DNA of 64,000 nucleotides, from the NCBI GenBank assembly GCA_003963305.1, contig RXJR01000028.1:62001-126000 (forward strand), given 5' to 3'. The DNA is from Candidatus Melainabacteria bacterium. GTDB taxonomy: Bacteria > Cyanobacteriota > Vampirovibrionia > Obscuribacterales > Obscuribacteraceae. Both the position numbers and the translations under genes were made by a program. A model generated the notes under the pieces. The model saw only the letters and a program-made list of their open reading frames with translations. It searched no databases and was not told the DNA's origin. Shown in pieces: positions 27,480-36,736 of this stretch. How positions within the stretch are numbered: the stretch's first letter is position 1; each line of letters begins with the position of its first letter.

Positions 27480-29018
27480 CTAAATTCGTTCGCCGCGAGC
27501 CATCGCATTCAAATAATGCTTGGCTTGCTCTCGAATCTCGCTAATTTGCTCTTCACCCTTGCCATCCAGATTGCGCATCATCATGACCATGCGATGATTA
27601 TGTTCGAATTTGGAATAATTACGCGCAAGAAAATCCCAATACAAAGAATTGAATGGGCACGCATCTTTGCCGACCACTGTTTTGGGATTGTACTTACATT
27701 TTTTGCAGTAATCAGACATCTTATTGATGTAATTTGCTGACGCAGCGTAAGGTTTTGTGCCGACATAACCACCATCAGCATGCAGCACCATGCCAATTAC
27801 ATTTGGCACCATTACCCAATCGTATCCATCGATGAACATCGCCCAGAACCAGTCGTTCACTTGCACCGGTTCCAGAGCGGCAAGCAGCGAAAAATTGCCC
27901 AGGACCATCAAACGTAAGATGTGGTGGGCATATGCAAATTCTCGCACATGGCTCAGAGCCTCGCTCATACACTTCATATCCGTGTCACCGGTCCAGAAAA
28001 ACTCCGGCAGTGAATTATTTGCATCAAGTGTATTGCGCTTACGGTACTCCGGCATAAGTCTCCAGTAAACTCGCCAGATGTATTCTCGCCAACCGATCAG
28101 CTGTCTGACATACCCCTCTACTGAAGCCAATCTTGCGGTGCCATTCAAATAGCGAGACTCAGCTTCACGCGCTAATTCCAGAGGATGAAGCAAGCCCACA
28201 TTGATGTATGCGGAAAGCATCGAGTGATTCATCGAAACCTGACCGGTGACCATGGCGTCCTGATATGGACCAAACAAATCAAGCCGATTATCAAAGAAGT
28301 CTGCTGCTTCTTTTAAAGCATCTTCGCGAGTAACAGCGAGATTCCACGTCGATTTACTAACCGAACCAATGTGCGAAGCAAAATGACGGTTAACCATATC
28401 TATAACATCAGCGGTGATCTTATCGGCAGGCGATGCTAAGGGCTGCGAAAAATGCACAGACTTTCCAGGCGGCTGACGATTTTCTTTGTCGTAGTTCCAA
28501 CTACCACCAAACGGCTCTTTGCCATCCATGAGCAACCCCGTTTTCATGCGCATCTTGTGATAGAAGGTTTCCATCGTGACACGCGAATCAGGTGTTTTAT
28601 GCAATGAATCAAAATCTTCCGCGCTCGAAATAAACTGAGTATGAGAAGTTACCTGGCAGGGAATAGGACCCAAATTCTTTACCATTCGTTCTGTGACGCC
28701 GAATTCAGACTGCTCCATCATTCGAAATCCGGTTGGCTTACGAGTCTCAATATGTTCTTTTAGAGGATCTTCAAAGTTCTCTCTCTCCTCGTAATAATCG
28801 ACAGTCCAACCAGCTTTCCGCAGCTCAGCGGCAAAATGTCGCATCACAGAATAGATAAGAACCAACTTGCGTTTATGGTAAGAACGTTGCTGAGCTCTTT
28901 TAATCGACTCAATCATCAATACGGTCGTAGTCTTTTTGTCACAACCCGCCAGAGCGGAATTCTGCAATGTGCACTGATCGCCTGTAATCCAGACTGTGGT
29001 TCCTCGATGATTGCTCAC
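27480..29018 (-). CDS. Iron-sulfur cryptochrome/photolyase-related protein (FeS-BCP group)
   Basis: A 512-residue protein of the deoxyribodipyrimidine photolyase-related (prokaryotic 6-4 photolyase/CryB) group. The N-terminal domain starts VWITGDQCTL and includes LIYSVMRHFAAEL. The FAD-binding C-terminal half contains GYVRQLIGWREYIWRVYW, HHILRLMVLGN and WFWAMFIDGYDWVMVPN. Four cysteines fit the family's 4Fe-4S cluster: one in DMKCMSE, then YCKKC and DACPFN. These enzymes repair (6-4) photoproducts or sense light. The start is GTG at 29018 after GAGGA. It stands alone. Confidence 0.92.
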   Translation of the reverse strand: MSNHRGTTVWITGDQCTLQNSALAGCDKKTTTVLMIESIKRAQQRSYHKRKLVLIYSVMRHFAAELRKAGWTVDYYEERENFEDPLKEHIETRKPTGFRMMEQSEFGVTERMVKNLGPIPCQVTSHTQFISSAEDFDSLHKTPDSRVTMETFYHKMRMKTGLLMDGKEPFGGSWNYDKENRQPPGKSVHFSQPLASPADKITADVIDMVNRHFASHIGSVSKSTWNLAVTREDALKEAADFFDNRLDLFGPYQDAMVTGQVSMNHSMLSAYINVGLLHPLELAREAESRYLNGTARLASVEGYVRQLIGWREYIWRVYWRLMPEYRKRNTLDANNSLPEFFWTGDTDMKCMSEALSHVREFAYAHHILRLMVLGNFSLLAALEPVQVNDWFWAMFIDGYDWVMVPNVIGMVLHADGGYVGTKPYAASANYINKMSDYCKKCKYNPKTVVGKDACPFNSLYWDFLARNYSKFEHNHRMVMMMRNLDGKGEEQISEIREQAKHYLNAMARGERI

Positions 29019-29160
29019 ATTTCCTCAACATGTAGTCGACAAAAAATTAGTGTACATGGCGCCGCCCATGACGGAGCAATCAAAGTGACGATAATAATGT
29101 CATTTGTGGCTCGCCGGACTTCCGGCGATGCTACGATCTGTGCACCTGGAGGCTGCAAAT

Positions 29161-29958
29161 TTGACAAGTTTCAAAGAGTTCGAACACGAAGGTTGGGAAT
29201 TAGTCGCTGAGAAATATCACGAATATTTCGAACAACTTACCACGCAGACAATTCCAACCCTGATGGAAGTACTGAATCCCGGCGCCGAAACTATTGACGT
29301 CGCATCCGGGCCCGGCTACGTGGCTGCTGCCGCTGCTGAAAAAGGCTGTAGTGTAACCGGCGTTGACTTCAGCAAAGTCATGGTGGAGCGGGCGAAGAAA
29401 TTGTTCCCGCAAATCAAGTTCGTCGAAGGTGATGCTGAGAGTCTTCCCTTCGACGATCAATCATTTGATAACTTTCTGATGAACTTCGGACTCCTGCACC
29501 TCGAACATCCGGAAAAGGCGCTATCAGAAGCCTTTCGGGTGCTGCGTAAAGGTGGAATAGCCGCTTTCACAGTATGGGCGCCACCAGACAGATCGGCTGG
29601 CTTTCGATGCATTTTAGGAAGCATTGCTGAACACGGCGATTCAACAGTTACCCTGCCACAAGGTCCTGCGTTCTTTCGCTTCAGCGATAAATACGAGTTC
29701 TTAAATCAACTTACGGACGTAGGCTTCAAAGATGTCAAATTTCGCCACATCAACATGACCTGGAAGCTTCCCGACGGAGAAGCACTGTTTAACGCATTCT
29801 TTCAGGGCACCCCAAGGACGGGCGGCACCCTGCGGGCACAATCTGCGGAGAGTCTGGCTGCCATTAAAAAATCGGTGCTGGAGACCTCCCTGCAATTTGA
29901 GCAGAGCGGATCATTGGAAATTCCCATGGTTTCATTGCTTGCTCTGGGCAAAAAGTAA
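29161..29958 (+). CDS. Class I SAM-dependent methyltransferase (UbiE-like)
   Basis: The frame is open from 29104, but TTG at 29161 has an ideal GGAGG site 8 bp upstream, giving a 265-residue protein. It shows motif I IDVASGPGYVAAAAAEKG, the acidic VTGVDFS strand end, GDAESLPFDDQSFD, the FGLLHLEHPEKALSEAFRVLRKGG post-motif, and AFTVWAPP. This is the UbiE/MenG-like Methyltransf_11 fold. The acceptor substrate cannot be named. Next on the same strand is a Ser/Thr kinase gene 29 bp downstream. Confidence 0.88.
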   Translation: MTSFKEFEHEGWELVAEKYHEYFEQLTTQTIPTLMEVLNPGAETIDVASGPGYVAAAAAEKGCSVTGVDFSKVMVERAKKLFPQIKFVEGDAESLPFDDQSFDNFLMNFGLLHLEHPEKALSEAFRVLRKGGIAAFTVWAPPDRSAGFRCILGSIAEHGDSTVTLPQGPAFFRFSDKYEFLNQLTDVGFKDVKFRHINMTWKLPDGEALFNAFFQGTPRTGGTLRAQSAESLAAIKKSVLETSLQFEQSGSLEIPMVSLLALGKK

Positions 29959-29987
29959 TTACGACACTGCCCAGCCTGGCTTGAACG

Positions 29988-32384
29988 ATGGCTCAATTAG
30001 ACGACAATGAAAAAACTATAGTTTCGGCTCAGGCTCAGTCATCTAACCCGACTGTTGTTGCGGCTCGGCACTGTCCCAAGTGTGGGCTGGCAGTCGCAGA
30101 CTCGACCACTAACTGCCCTCAAGATGGCACGCAGATATTTGAAACCCAGGCGGGAATATTAGCGACCAAGTACGACTTTATAACCGTCACCGGCTCAGGC
30201 GGCATGAGCGTCGTCTACAAAGCTCGCCGACGCGACAGTGGTGAGATTGTTGCCATAAAAATGTTGCACTCTCTGCTAATGAACGAACAGGCGATGAAGC
30301 GCTTTCAGCAGGAAGCAAAAGCGATAACGAGCCTACGCCATCCGAACATTATTAACGTGCACGACTTCGGCGTGTCCGAGCATGGGCAACCATATATGGT
30401 GATGGACTTTATCGAAGGCAACACCCTGGCCGATGTTATCAAAGAGAAAGGCGGCCTGACCCTGGAAGAATCACTGCATCGATTTATTCAACTATGCGAT
30501 GCACTGGAACATGCACATGAAGTGGGTGTGCTCCACCGCGACCTCAAGCCGAGCAACATAATGCTTTCCAATCGTGATGGCAACTTCGCAGATGCACGCA
30601 TTGTGGATTTCGGTATCGCAAAACTTCTCGACAAAGAAGATGAACAAACAGATTCCGGTCACCTGACAAAAACAGGAGAGCTTTTCGGAAGCCCACTCTA
30701 CATGAGCCCCGAGCAATGCCGTGGCAGTCATGTCGACGCCCGCTCAGACATATATTCAATGGGTTGTGTCATGTATGAGACCCTGACTGGTCAGCCACCA
30801 TTGAAAGGCGCCTCGATGGTAGAAACGTTCGTTTTGCAGATGACTGAAATTCCTCAGCCAATGTCAAAAGTCTGCGTAAACCGCAGCTTTCCAGACGAAC
30901 TGGAAGCTGTCATTGCAAAGACGCTTGCCAAAGATCCTGAAGATAGATTTCAATCAATGACAGAGCTTGAATATGCATTAATGCAGATTCAACCAAATCA
31001 GAGCAGTAGTAAACAATCTAGCAGGACAAAAGTAAAGCTTCAGGCACCAGTAATACCAAAAACCGTACTGGTCGGAGCCGTTTCGGCGGTATCCGGATTC
31101 ATTCTCGCCAGCATCATAGTTTCAGCGATGCTGTCACACCACGAAAAATCGCAGAATGGAGCAGACAGCGCTACCGGTAAACAATCGGGTGGACAGGAAG
31201 TTTCACAACAGGGCGCACCAAAAGGTGCCGAACAGCAAAAAATCGACATCGCCGATTATGCAAAACGCAATAGAAAAGTGAAGAGAACACTTGAACATGG
31301 AGACGAAGATCTTGCAGCAGCACTCAGGGGCGACGATCTTGGTCTGTCACGAGTCGATCTTAGTGAGGCAAAAACGCCAATTACCGATCAGTCGGGAGTG
31401 TTGCTCGGCAACTTAAAAAGTCTGACCGACCTGGACCTCGACGAAAACCGAATTGGGGACAGAACTCTCGCGGCTGTGCAGAATTTGCCCATCACCAAAC
31501 TATCACTCCGACGAACGCTCGTCACAGATTTGGGCATCTTCGAACTGTGCCACCATTCCATAAACAAACGTCTTGAATCACTTGCTATCACAGGTTGCTC
31601 GAGGATCACGGATGAATCCGTAGCGAGCATTGGTGAACACTTGCAAGCACTGAAATCGCTTGCCATCAGCAGTTTGCCATTTACCGATAAAGGCTTCTCC
31701 AAGTTGAGTAATCTTCATTTGCTGCATTTATTTGCAGACGATACCGCGGTTACCGATGCCGGTCTAGCCGCTCTCTCGAATATGACCTCTCTAAAAGAAC
31801 TGCAACTCAATTACACAAAAACTGCAGACGCCGGCATCAGCCACCTTGCAAAACTGGACGAGCTCGAGACCTTGGGACTGGCGGGCACAGTAGTAACAGA
31901 CAAAGCCACGTCTGACCTGGCTAAGTTACGGAACCTTAAAGCGCTTGACTTAGGATATACCTTAATCACCGGTCATGGGCTGAAAAATCTTGCACCGCTT
32001 CAAAACTTGACCAAACTCGGTCTCTACAACACGAGACTCAAGGATGAAGATCTTAAGGTACTGAGTAACTTTCCTCGACTCGAATCTCTCAATCTCGCTA
32101 ACACCAACATCACCGATGATGGCGTCAATGAGCTCGTTAAACTGAAAAGTCTGCGTACTCTTGATATTGGTGGCAGCCGAGTTACCAACAAGGGTGTGAA
32201 AAAACTAGCGGCTCTCCCCAACTTGCAAAAGGTAATACTCTACGACCTGGCAATCGACCTTGAAAGCGTTCGAAAACTCAGAGATAAAAAGCCCGAATTG
32301 CAAATAAAGCTAATAGCACCGCTTGAAAAAGAAGAAGGGTTTTACGATGACCCGCGCAACTTCCACCAATTTCCTAACAGCTAA
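29988..32384 (+). CDS. Ser/Thr protein kinase with zinc-ribbon head, TM helix and leucine-rich repeats
   Basis: A 798-residue protein. Residues about 24-48 form a small zinc ribbon (CPKCG and CPQDG). A Hanks-type kinase spans about 60-325 with GSGGMSVVYKA, VAIKMLH, HRDLKPSNIML, DFGIAKLL and SPLYMSPEQ, so all catalytic residues are present. One transmembrane helix lies near 360-385. After a helical linker, about eleven 23-25-residue leucine-rich repeats of the L-x-x-L-x-L-x-x-T-x-I-T-D-x-G-L type fill the C-terminus. The LRRs are probably extracytoplasmic and could bind a ligand that controls the kinase; this is inferred from architecture. Confidence 0.93.
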   Translation: MAQLDDNEKTIVSAQAQSSNPTVVAARHCPKCGLAVADSTTNCPQDGTQIFETQAGILATKYDFITVTGSGGMSVVYKARRRDSGEIVAIKMLHSLLMNEQAMKRFQQEAKAITSLRHPNIINVHDFGVSEHGQPYMVMDFIEGNTLADVIKEKGGLTLEESLHRFIQLCDALEHAHEVGVLHRDLKPSNIMLSNRDGNFADARIVDFGIAKLLDKEDEQTDSGHLTKTGELFGSPLYMSPEQCRGSHVDARSDIYSMGCVMYETLTGQPPLKGASMVETFVLQMTEIPQPMSKVCVNRSFPDELEAVIAKTLAKDPEDRFQSMTELEYALMQIQPNQSSSKQSSRTKVKLQAPVIPKTVLVGAVSAVSGFILASIIVSAMLSHHEKSQNGADSATGKQSGGQEVSQQGAPKGAEQQKIDIADYAKRNRKVKRTLEHGDEDLAAALRGDDLGLSRVDLSEAKTPITDQSGVLLGNLKSLTDLDLDENRIGDRTLAAVQNLPITKLSLRRTLVTDLGIFELCHHSINKRLESLAITGCSRITDESVASIGEHLQALKSLAISSLPFTDKGFSKLSNLHLLHLFADDTAVTDAGLAALSNMTSLKELQLNYTKTADAGISHLAKLDELETLGLAGTVVTDKATSDLAKLRNLKALDLGYTLITGHGLKNLAPLQNLTKLGLYNTRLKDEDLKVLSNFPRLESLNLANTNITDDGVNELVKLKSLRTLDIGGSRVTNKGVKKLAALPNLQKVILYDLAIDLESVRKLRDKKPELQIKLIAPLEKEEGFYDDPRNFHQFPNS

Positions 32385-32401
32385 AGCGGAACCGCCAGTA
32401 C

Positions 32402-32496
32402 GCATAGCGCTATGCTTGAACGCATTCTGCCGGCTTCAGCGCAGTCTGCCAGCTTCAGCGCATTCTGCAGGCGAAGCGCATTCCGCAGGCTTCAAC
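32402..32496. repeat. Palindrome plus four tandem 18-19-bp repeats between convergent genes
   Basis: A perfect 14-bp palindrome GCATAGCGCTATGC (32402-32415) precedes four units at 32422, 32441, 32460 and 32478 near GCATTCTGCAGGCTTCAGC. The third copy has GAAGC in place of CTTCAGC, allowing pairing with its neighbours. The block fills the 107 bp between two convergent genes, so it probably serves as a folded 3'-end or terminator-like element similar to REP/BIME sequences. A related GTTCTGCAGGCGCA motif occurs near 43338. Confidence 0.7.
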
Positions 32497-34801
32497 GCCT
32501 GTATCTCATACGAGAAGAAACACCGACAATTACAATCAAAACAAAAACAGCCATCAATGCAGCCAGATACTTGAATGTAATGCTGTCTGATTTCGGCATC
32601 TCAGTTTCGGACAGACAGATATCCGAGTCACCAAAATCTTTGGAAAAATTCTGACTGGTTGACGAGTACATGTTTCCATTCTTATCTGTCAGCAAGAAAA
32701 ACCGCCCAGGTCCGCTTCCGCCAATCAATTTGCCGTCACGATCGAATGCATGTACATAGAAACATTGTGTTTGCCATGTGTAGGTATTTTCGGCTTCGGA
32801 AAATATTGGTTGACCGCTCACAGATTGAGCGTGCACTTCGCCTGGTGCACCGGCAGGCTCATTCTTGAACAGTTCGCCGGATTGATACGTAACATCCAGA
32901 GGCGAATCAGGTCGGGAATCAACTCGCTTGTTATCGACAGTAGAAAGAAGCACGAGCGCCGATGCTTTGCCGGAATAAGGATTTGGATAGCTAGCCAGCT
33001 CGCCTAAATCAGTAGAGAGAGAGGGGAATTTCTTGTTGTCGTTGAAATACTTCTGGGCTGCTTCAGCTACGGCATTGCAATAAAAAATGGTTTTCCGCTC
33101 AGGCGCATCGAGAGAATAAAATGTCGCGCCATTTTGATCCTTAAGCACGCCCTGCTTTACCACCAACCAGCGAGAATGACTGAATGCACCTTGCAGCAAT
33201 GCCAGCTCATCGCGCCAGTCACCATTCCAGATCTTCAGCCGGGCATCACGATTAACGCCACCGCTAATACCCACTTTAGAACGATCGATGGTCAACGAGA
33301 GCGCACCATCAGCAGTGACAAATTTACGTCCGACAAGATCAATGACAAATGCCGGCAAATTTCCGCTTGATTTTGGAGGTGTTAGCCCTTGCACGATGAA
33401 AAACCCGGCACAGAGCATTAACACCAATCCGATAATTGGTGAAATCAGCTTCAGTGTCGAAAGGGCTTTTTGCGATGTCGGAACGATTGTTTCGACGCGA
33501 CCATCTACACGCAATTGATCCACATCGGGTGCCGGCTGTTCAACATCAGTTGCTTTCTTGACGGCATCAGCTTGCTGCAAAAAGCTGCGGGTTGCTTCCG
33601 GCATCGAAACAGCCTCTACTGCAAGTGACGGAGCAGCGATTTGACCGTCGCCTACGAGTCCCGTAGATCTGAGAGTCCGCTTCGGTCTTCTTCCAACAAA
33701 TTTAGCCAGATCGCCCTGGTAAAAATCATTTGACTTGGGCAGGTCCGCATCTAATTGCGAAGCTGCCGCCGAGGGATACATGTCCTGGGGCAAAGATGAC
33801 GGATCGATTTCAGGCGGACGAGAATTTCCGCTCGCAAATGGCGAGTACGTGACAGGCAAAGGGGTTGGCTCCGGCAGCGGAGATGCGTCAAACTCTCCGG
33901 TGCGTCTGGGATCGAATTCACCACGTGCAGGAGATCCCGTCTGTTGCGCAGCAGCAGCGTCATCAGTAACGTCTGGAATGTCCGGCGCATTGGTCAGACC
34001 GTCACCTGCAGGTTTGCCACCATGATCTTTCGACATTGCGGACCTGAGACTAGAACGTTGACCCGAGCGCTTAGAACTCTTATTTTTCGAATCACCTTTG
34101 CGCAAGAATTTCCGCTCTGCAACTTCTTGCTCGACAGTTTTATCTGTCTTCTTCTCCAAAACCGTCGGCGCCTTCTCTTCAGACTCAGGTTCTGCTGTTT
34201 TTTTGGTTCTAAATCTGTCCAACCGTGACTTCAACACGACGAATTCTTCACCAGCAGGTTTCTTCGGCGTAATCGGAGTCGGAATACTATCGGGTGAAAC
34301 TTCCTCAATTTCATCTTTTACAACAGCATCATTTCTTTTGATGCCTAACTCATCTTCCAGCTTTACAAGCAGTTCACCGTTTGATCCCTGCGCCCGCAGA
34401 TAATCGGCGTATGCGTCGATCACTGAACGCCTCAAAAAGTGTGTCGCCGACAACGTGCTGAGTAATTCATAGGCAGTCTGAAAATTCTTCGATGCGTCGT
34501 CGTGCTCATCGCATTTGTCGGCACTTCTCGCCAACTTGAGATATGCCGAAACTCTGTCCCTGGCAGCGAATCCATCACCTTCCTGCAAAACAACGAGACG
34601 GGCATAACTCTCGCGCGCTGCTGAGAAGTTATTCTGTGCATACTGACAGTCAGCCAGTTTCTGTACCAGGCTAGCTAGATTTTTCGGATCAGCGTCGCCG
34701 TTATCGCATTTAGCCACAGCCTCGGCATAGAGCGTCGCAGCAGCGTCGAAATTGCCCTGCTGAAATTCAGTGTCTGCTTGAGATACGGTCTCGCTAACCA
34801 T
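32492..34801 (-). CDS. TPR-containing membrane protein, function unknown
   Basis: A 769-residue protein. The first 150 residues carry TPR repeats (ADTEFQQGNFDAAATLYAEAVAK, LADCQYAQNNFSAARESYARL). A long charged and Pro-rich disordered stretch follows (about 150-440). A transmembrane helix lies near 455-475 (LISPIIGLVLMLCAGFFIVQGL). An ordered, probably extracytoplasmic domain follows, containing KKFPSLSTDLGELASYPNPYSGKASALVLLS, and a last helix at the very C-terminus (MAVFVLIVIVGVSSRMRYRR). It converges with the LRR kinase. The function is unknown. Confidence 0.8.
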   Translation of the reverse strand: MVSETVSQADTEFQQGNFDAAATLYAEAVAKCDNGDADPKNLASLVQKLADCQYAQNNFSAARESYARLVVLQEGDGFAARDRVSAYLKLARSADKCDEHDDASKNFQTAYELLSTLSATHFLRRSVIDAYADYLRAQGSNGELLVKLEDELGIKRNDAVVKDEIEEVSPDSIPTPITPKKPAGEEFVVLKSRLDRFRTKKTAEPESEEKAPTVLEKKTDKTVEQEVAERKFLRKGDSKNKSSKRSGQRSSLRSAMSKDHGGKPAGDGLTNAPDIPDVTDDAAAAQQTGSPARGEFDPRRTGEFDASPLPEPTPLPVTYSPFASGNSRPPEIDPSSLPQDMYPSAAASQLDADLPKSNDFYQGDLAKFVGRRPKRTLRSTGLVGDGQIAAPSLAVEAVSMPEATRSFLQQADAVKKATDVEQPAPDVDQLRVDGRVETIVPTSQKALSTLKLISPIIGLVLMLCAGFFIVQGLTPPKSSGNLPAFVIDLVGRKFVTADGALSLTIDRSKVGISGGVNRDARLKIWNGDWRDELALLQGAFSHSRWLVVKQGVLKDQNGATFYSLDAPERKTIFYCNAVAEAAQKYFNDNKKFPSLSTDLGELASYPNPYSGKASALVLLSTVDNKRVDSRPDSPLDVTYQSGELFKNEPAGAPGEVHAQSVSGQPIFSEAENTYTWQTQCFYVHAFDRDGKLIGGSGPGRFFLLTDKNGNMYSSTSQNFSKDFGDSDICLSETEMPKSDSITFKYLAALMAVFVLIVIVGVSSRMRYRR

Positions 34802-35040
34802 TCACACTTCGCTTACTCCGCAGGCTTGAGTCGCGTCAACCTCAACCTACGATTTCGCCTCTGGACTTAAACGTTATTGTCACCGGTTAGACCATAGTAC
34901 CGTGACATTCCCTGCCTGGTCTCCGGCCCGGGGAATGACTTACCTGGAAAGATACGAATCTCTTCACAATTAACCTCCCCTCAAGCTCCGAGGCAGCGGT
35001 ATCTGGACAATGGGTACTTCGAACGAAGTTTCCATTGAAA

Positions 35041-36309
35041 ATGAATACCGATAGCCCTTACGCTTCATTGAAAATAGCCGACTTCCGCTCCCTGTTAGCA
35101 GGGCGCCTGTTGGCAACCATCGCCTTACAGATTCAAAGCATGGCTGTGGGCTGGCAGATATATGCCCTGACCAGAGATCCATTAGCTCTCGGTCTGGTCG
35201 GGCTCTCTGAAGCTCTACCAGCGATTGGCGTGGCGCTTTACGCCGGGCACATCGCTGACCGAGTGGACCGTAGAAAAATCGCACTCTGGTGTCTATTAAC
35301 TCTGGTTATCTGCCTGGGCGCCCTCTCGGCTTGCTCGGCAGCCGTTCATGACAACGCCCTGCTGTCCGGACTGATTTACCTGATCATTGCTCTATCCGGT
35401 ATCGCGCGGGGCTTCCAGGGACCAGCCGTATTCGGGCTGACGGGTGACATCGTGCCTCGAGAGCTTTACGCGAATGCCGCGGCGTGGGGCAGTGCATCAT
35501 GGCAAGCATCAGCAGTGGCGGGTCCGATTCTCGGAGGACTTCTTTTTCTAGCAATGGGCGCTTCGGCAACTTATTTAATTTCAACGATTTTACTTGTCTG
35601 CTCGTTAGTTTTATTTTTCCGCATTAAAACACGCACAAAGCTCACGCAAAATAAAGAAGCGACGGTATCTGAAAACATCAAAGAAGGATTGCAGTTCGTC
35701 TTCTCCAATCAAATTATTCTCGGAGCAATGGCGATGGATCTATTCGCCGTTCTTTTTGGCGGTGCGGTAGCCCTTTTGCCGATTTTCACCAACGAGATTT
35801 TTCATATGGGACCACAGGCACTTGGCGTGCTGCGAGCCGCACCGTCTGTAGGGGCGTTACTGATCGCTGCGTATCTAGCACATAGACCGATCACAAAAGA
35901 TGCGGGATACATTTTCTTGTACTCAGTTGCCGGCTTCGGGCTATGCATGATCGGATTCGGATTGACGACCAATTTTTACCTAGCTCTCATCCTCCTGGGA
36001 CTGAGCGGCATGCTGGATGGCGTCAGCGTTTACGTGCGGGGCACCATTTATCAGCTCATGACTCCTGACGACATGAAAGGCAGGGTCTCAGCGGTAAACA
36101 ATATCTTCATAGGATCGTCCAATGAAATCGGCGAATTCGAGTCAGGCGTCGCGGCAAAATTGCTCGGCGTGGTTCGCTCTGTAGTTGTAGGCGGCACCCT
36201 TACACTTCTGGTTGTGGCGGTCACAGCGTTTAAGGCTCCAAAGCTGCGCAAGCTCGATATGAGCACACTCTACAAACATCCTGAACGGGCTCCATCGCCT
36301 TCCAAATAG
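35041..36309 (+). CDS. MFS transporter (EntS/MFS_3-like)
   Basis: A 422-residue membrane protein with twelve hydrophobic segments. The N-terminal ASLKIADFRSLLAGRLLATIALQIQSMAVGWQIYALTRDPLALGLVGL and the loop HIADRVDRRKIAL (motif A) identify the MFS_3 group that includes the enterobactin exporter EntS and macrolide-efflux relatives. It probably exports a small molecule by proton antiport. ATG at 35041 is chosen over a TTG two codons earlier; no clear ribosome site is visible. It stands alone. Confidence 0.9.
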   Translation: MNTDSPYASLKIADFRSLLAGRLLATIALQIQSMAVGWQIYALTRDPLALGLVGLSEALPAIGVALYAGHIADRVDRRKIALWCLLTLVICLGALSACSAAVHDNALLSGLIYLIIALSGIARGFQGPAVFGLTGDIVPRELYANAAAWGSASWQASAVAGPILGGLLFLAMGASATYLISTILLVCSLVLFFRIKTRTKLTQNKEATVSENIKEGLQFVFSNQIILGAMAMDLFAVLFGGAVALLPIFTNEIFHMGPQALGVLRAAPSVGALLIAAYLAHRPITKDAGYIFLYSVAGFGLCMIGFGLTTNFYLALILLGLSGMLDGVSVYVRGTIYQLMTPDDMKGRVSAVNNIFIGSSNEIGEFESGVAAKLLGVVRSVVVGGTLTLLVVAVTAFKAPKLRKLDMSTLYKHPERAPSPSK

Positions 36310-36586
36310 TCAGCCCTGATTTTGCCAAATTTAGAAGCTAAAGTTCGATAGTCGACATCGATGAAGATAATGGCATGGACAAAATGCAACCAAATTTCAG
36401 CGATCCCCCTCAATCGAATAGATTCGATCGCGTTGTTAATTGGTGCGAAAGAACCGTCAAGAATTTCTACGATCTTTCGAGCCCGAATCTTTCTGGTCCT
36501 GGACATTCTCCGCAATACACCCCAAACCTGCTCCTGTCGGCAAGAGCAGTAAATCGTCGGGTAAATCTGTATTCAGGAGAATTAAA

Positions 36587-36736
36587 ATGCAATTTTGGAA
36601 AATCTTTCAATTTCTATTCATGATCTGGCAGGGCATAATACCGCTTTCTCTGTTGGTACCATATCCAGTGCTGGCGTGGATTTTGCTGGATGACACACAT
36701 ACAGATGGATCATTATGCAAATCTGTGACTCCCTGA
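36587..36736 (+). CDS. Small membrane protein, 49 residues
   Basis: ATG at 36587 lies 5 bp after a strong AGGAGA ribosome site. The product begins MQFWKIFQFLFMIWQGIIPL and continues as one or two hydrophobic helices followed by a short polar tail. Its end overlaps the alternative start (36715) of the next gene, so the two may be translationally coupled. No family recognised; the good ribosome site and amphipathic pattern support it being real. Confidence 0.5.
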   Translation: MQFWKIFQFLFMIWQGIIPLSLLVPYPVLAWILLDDTHTDGSLCKSVTP

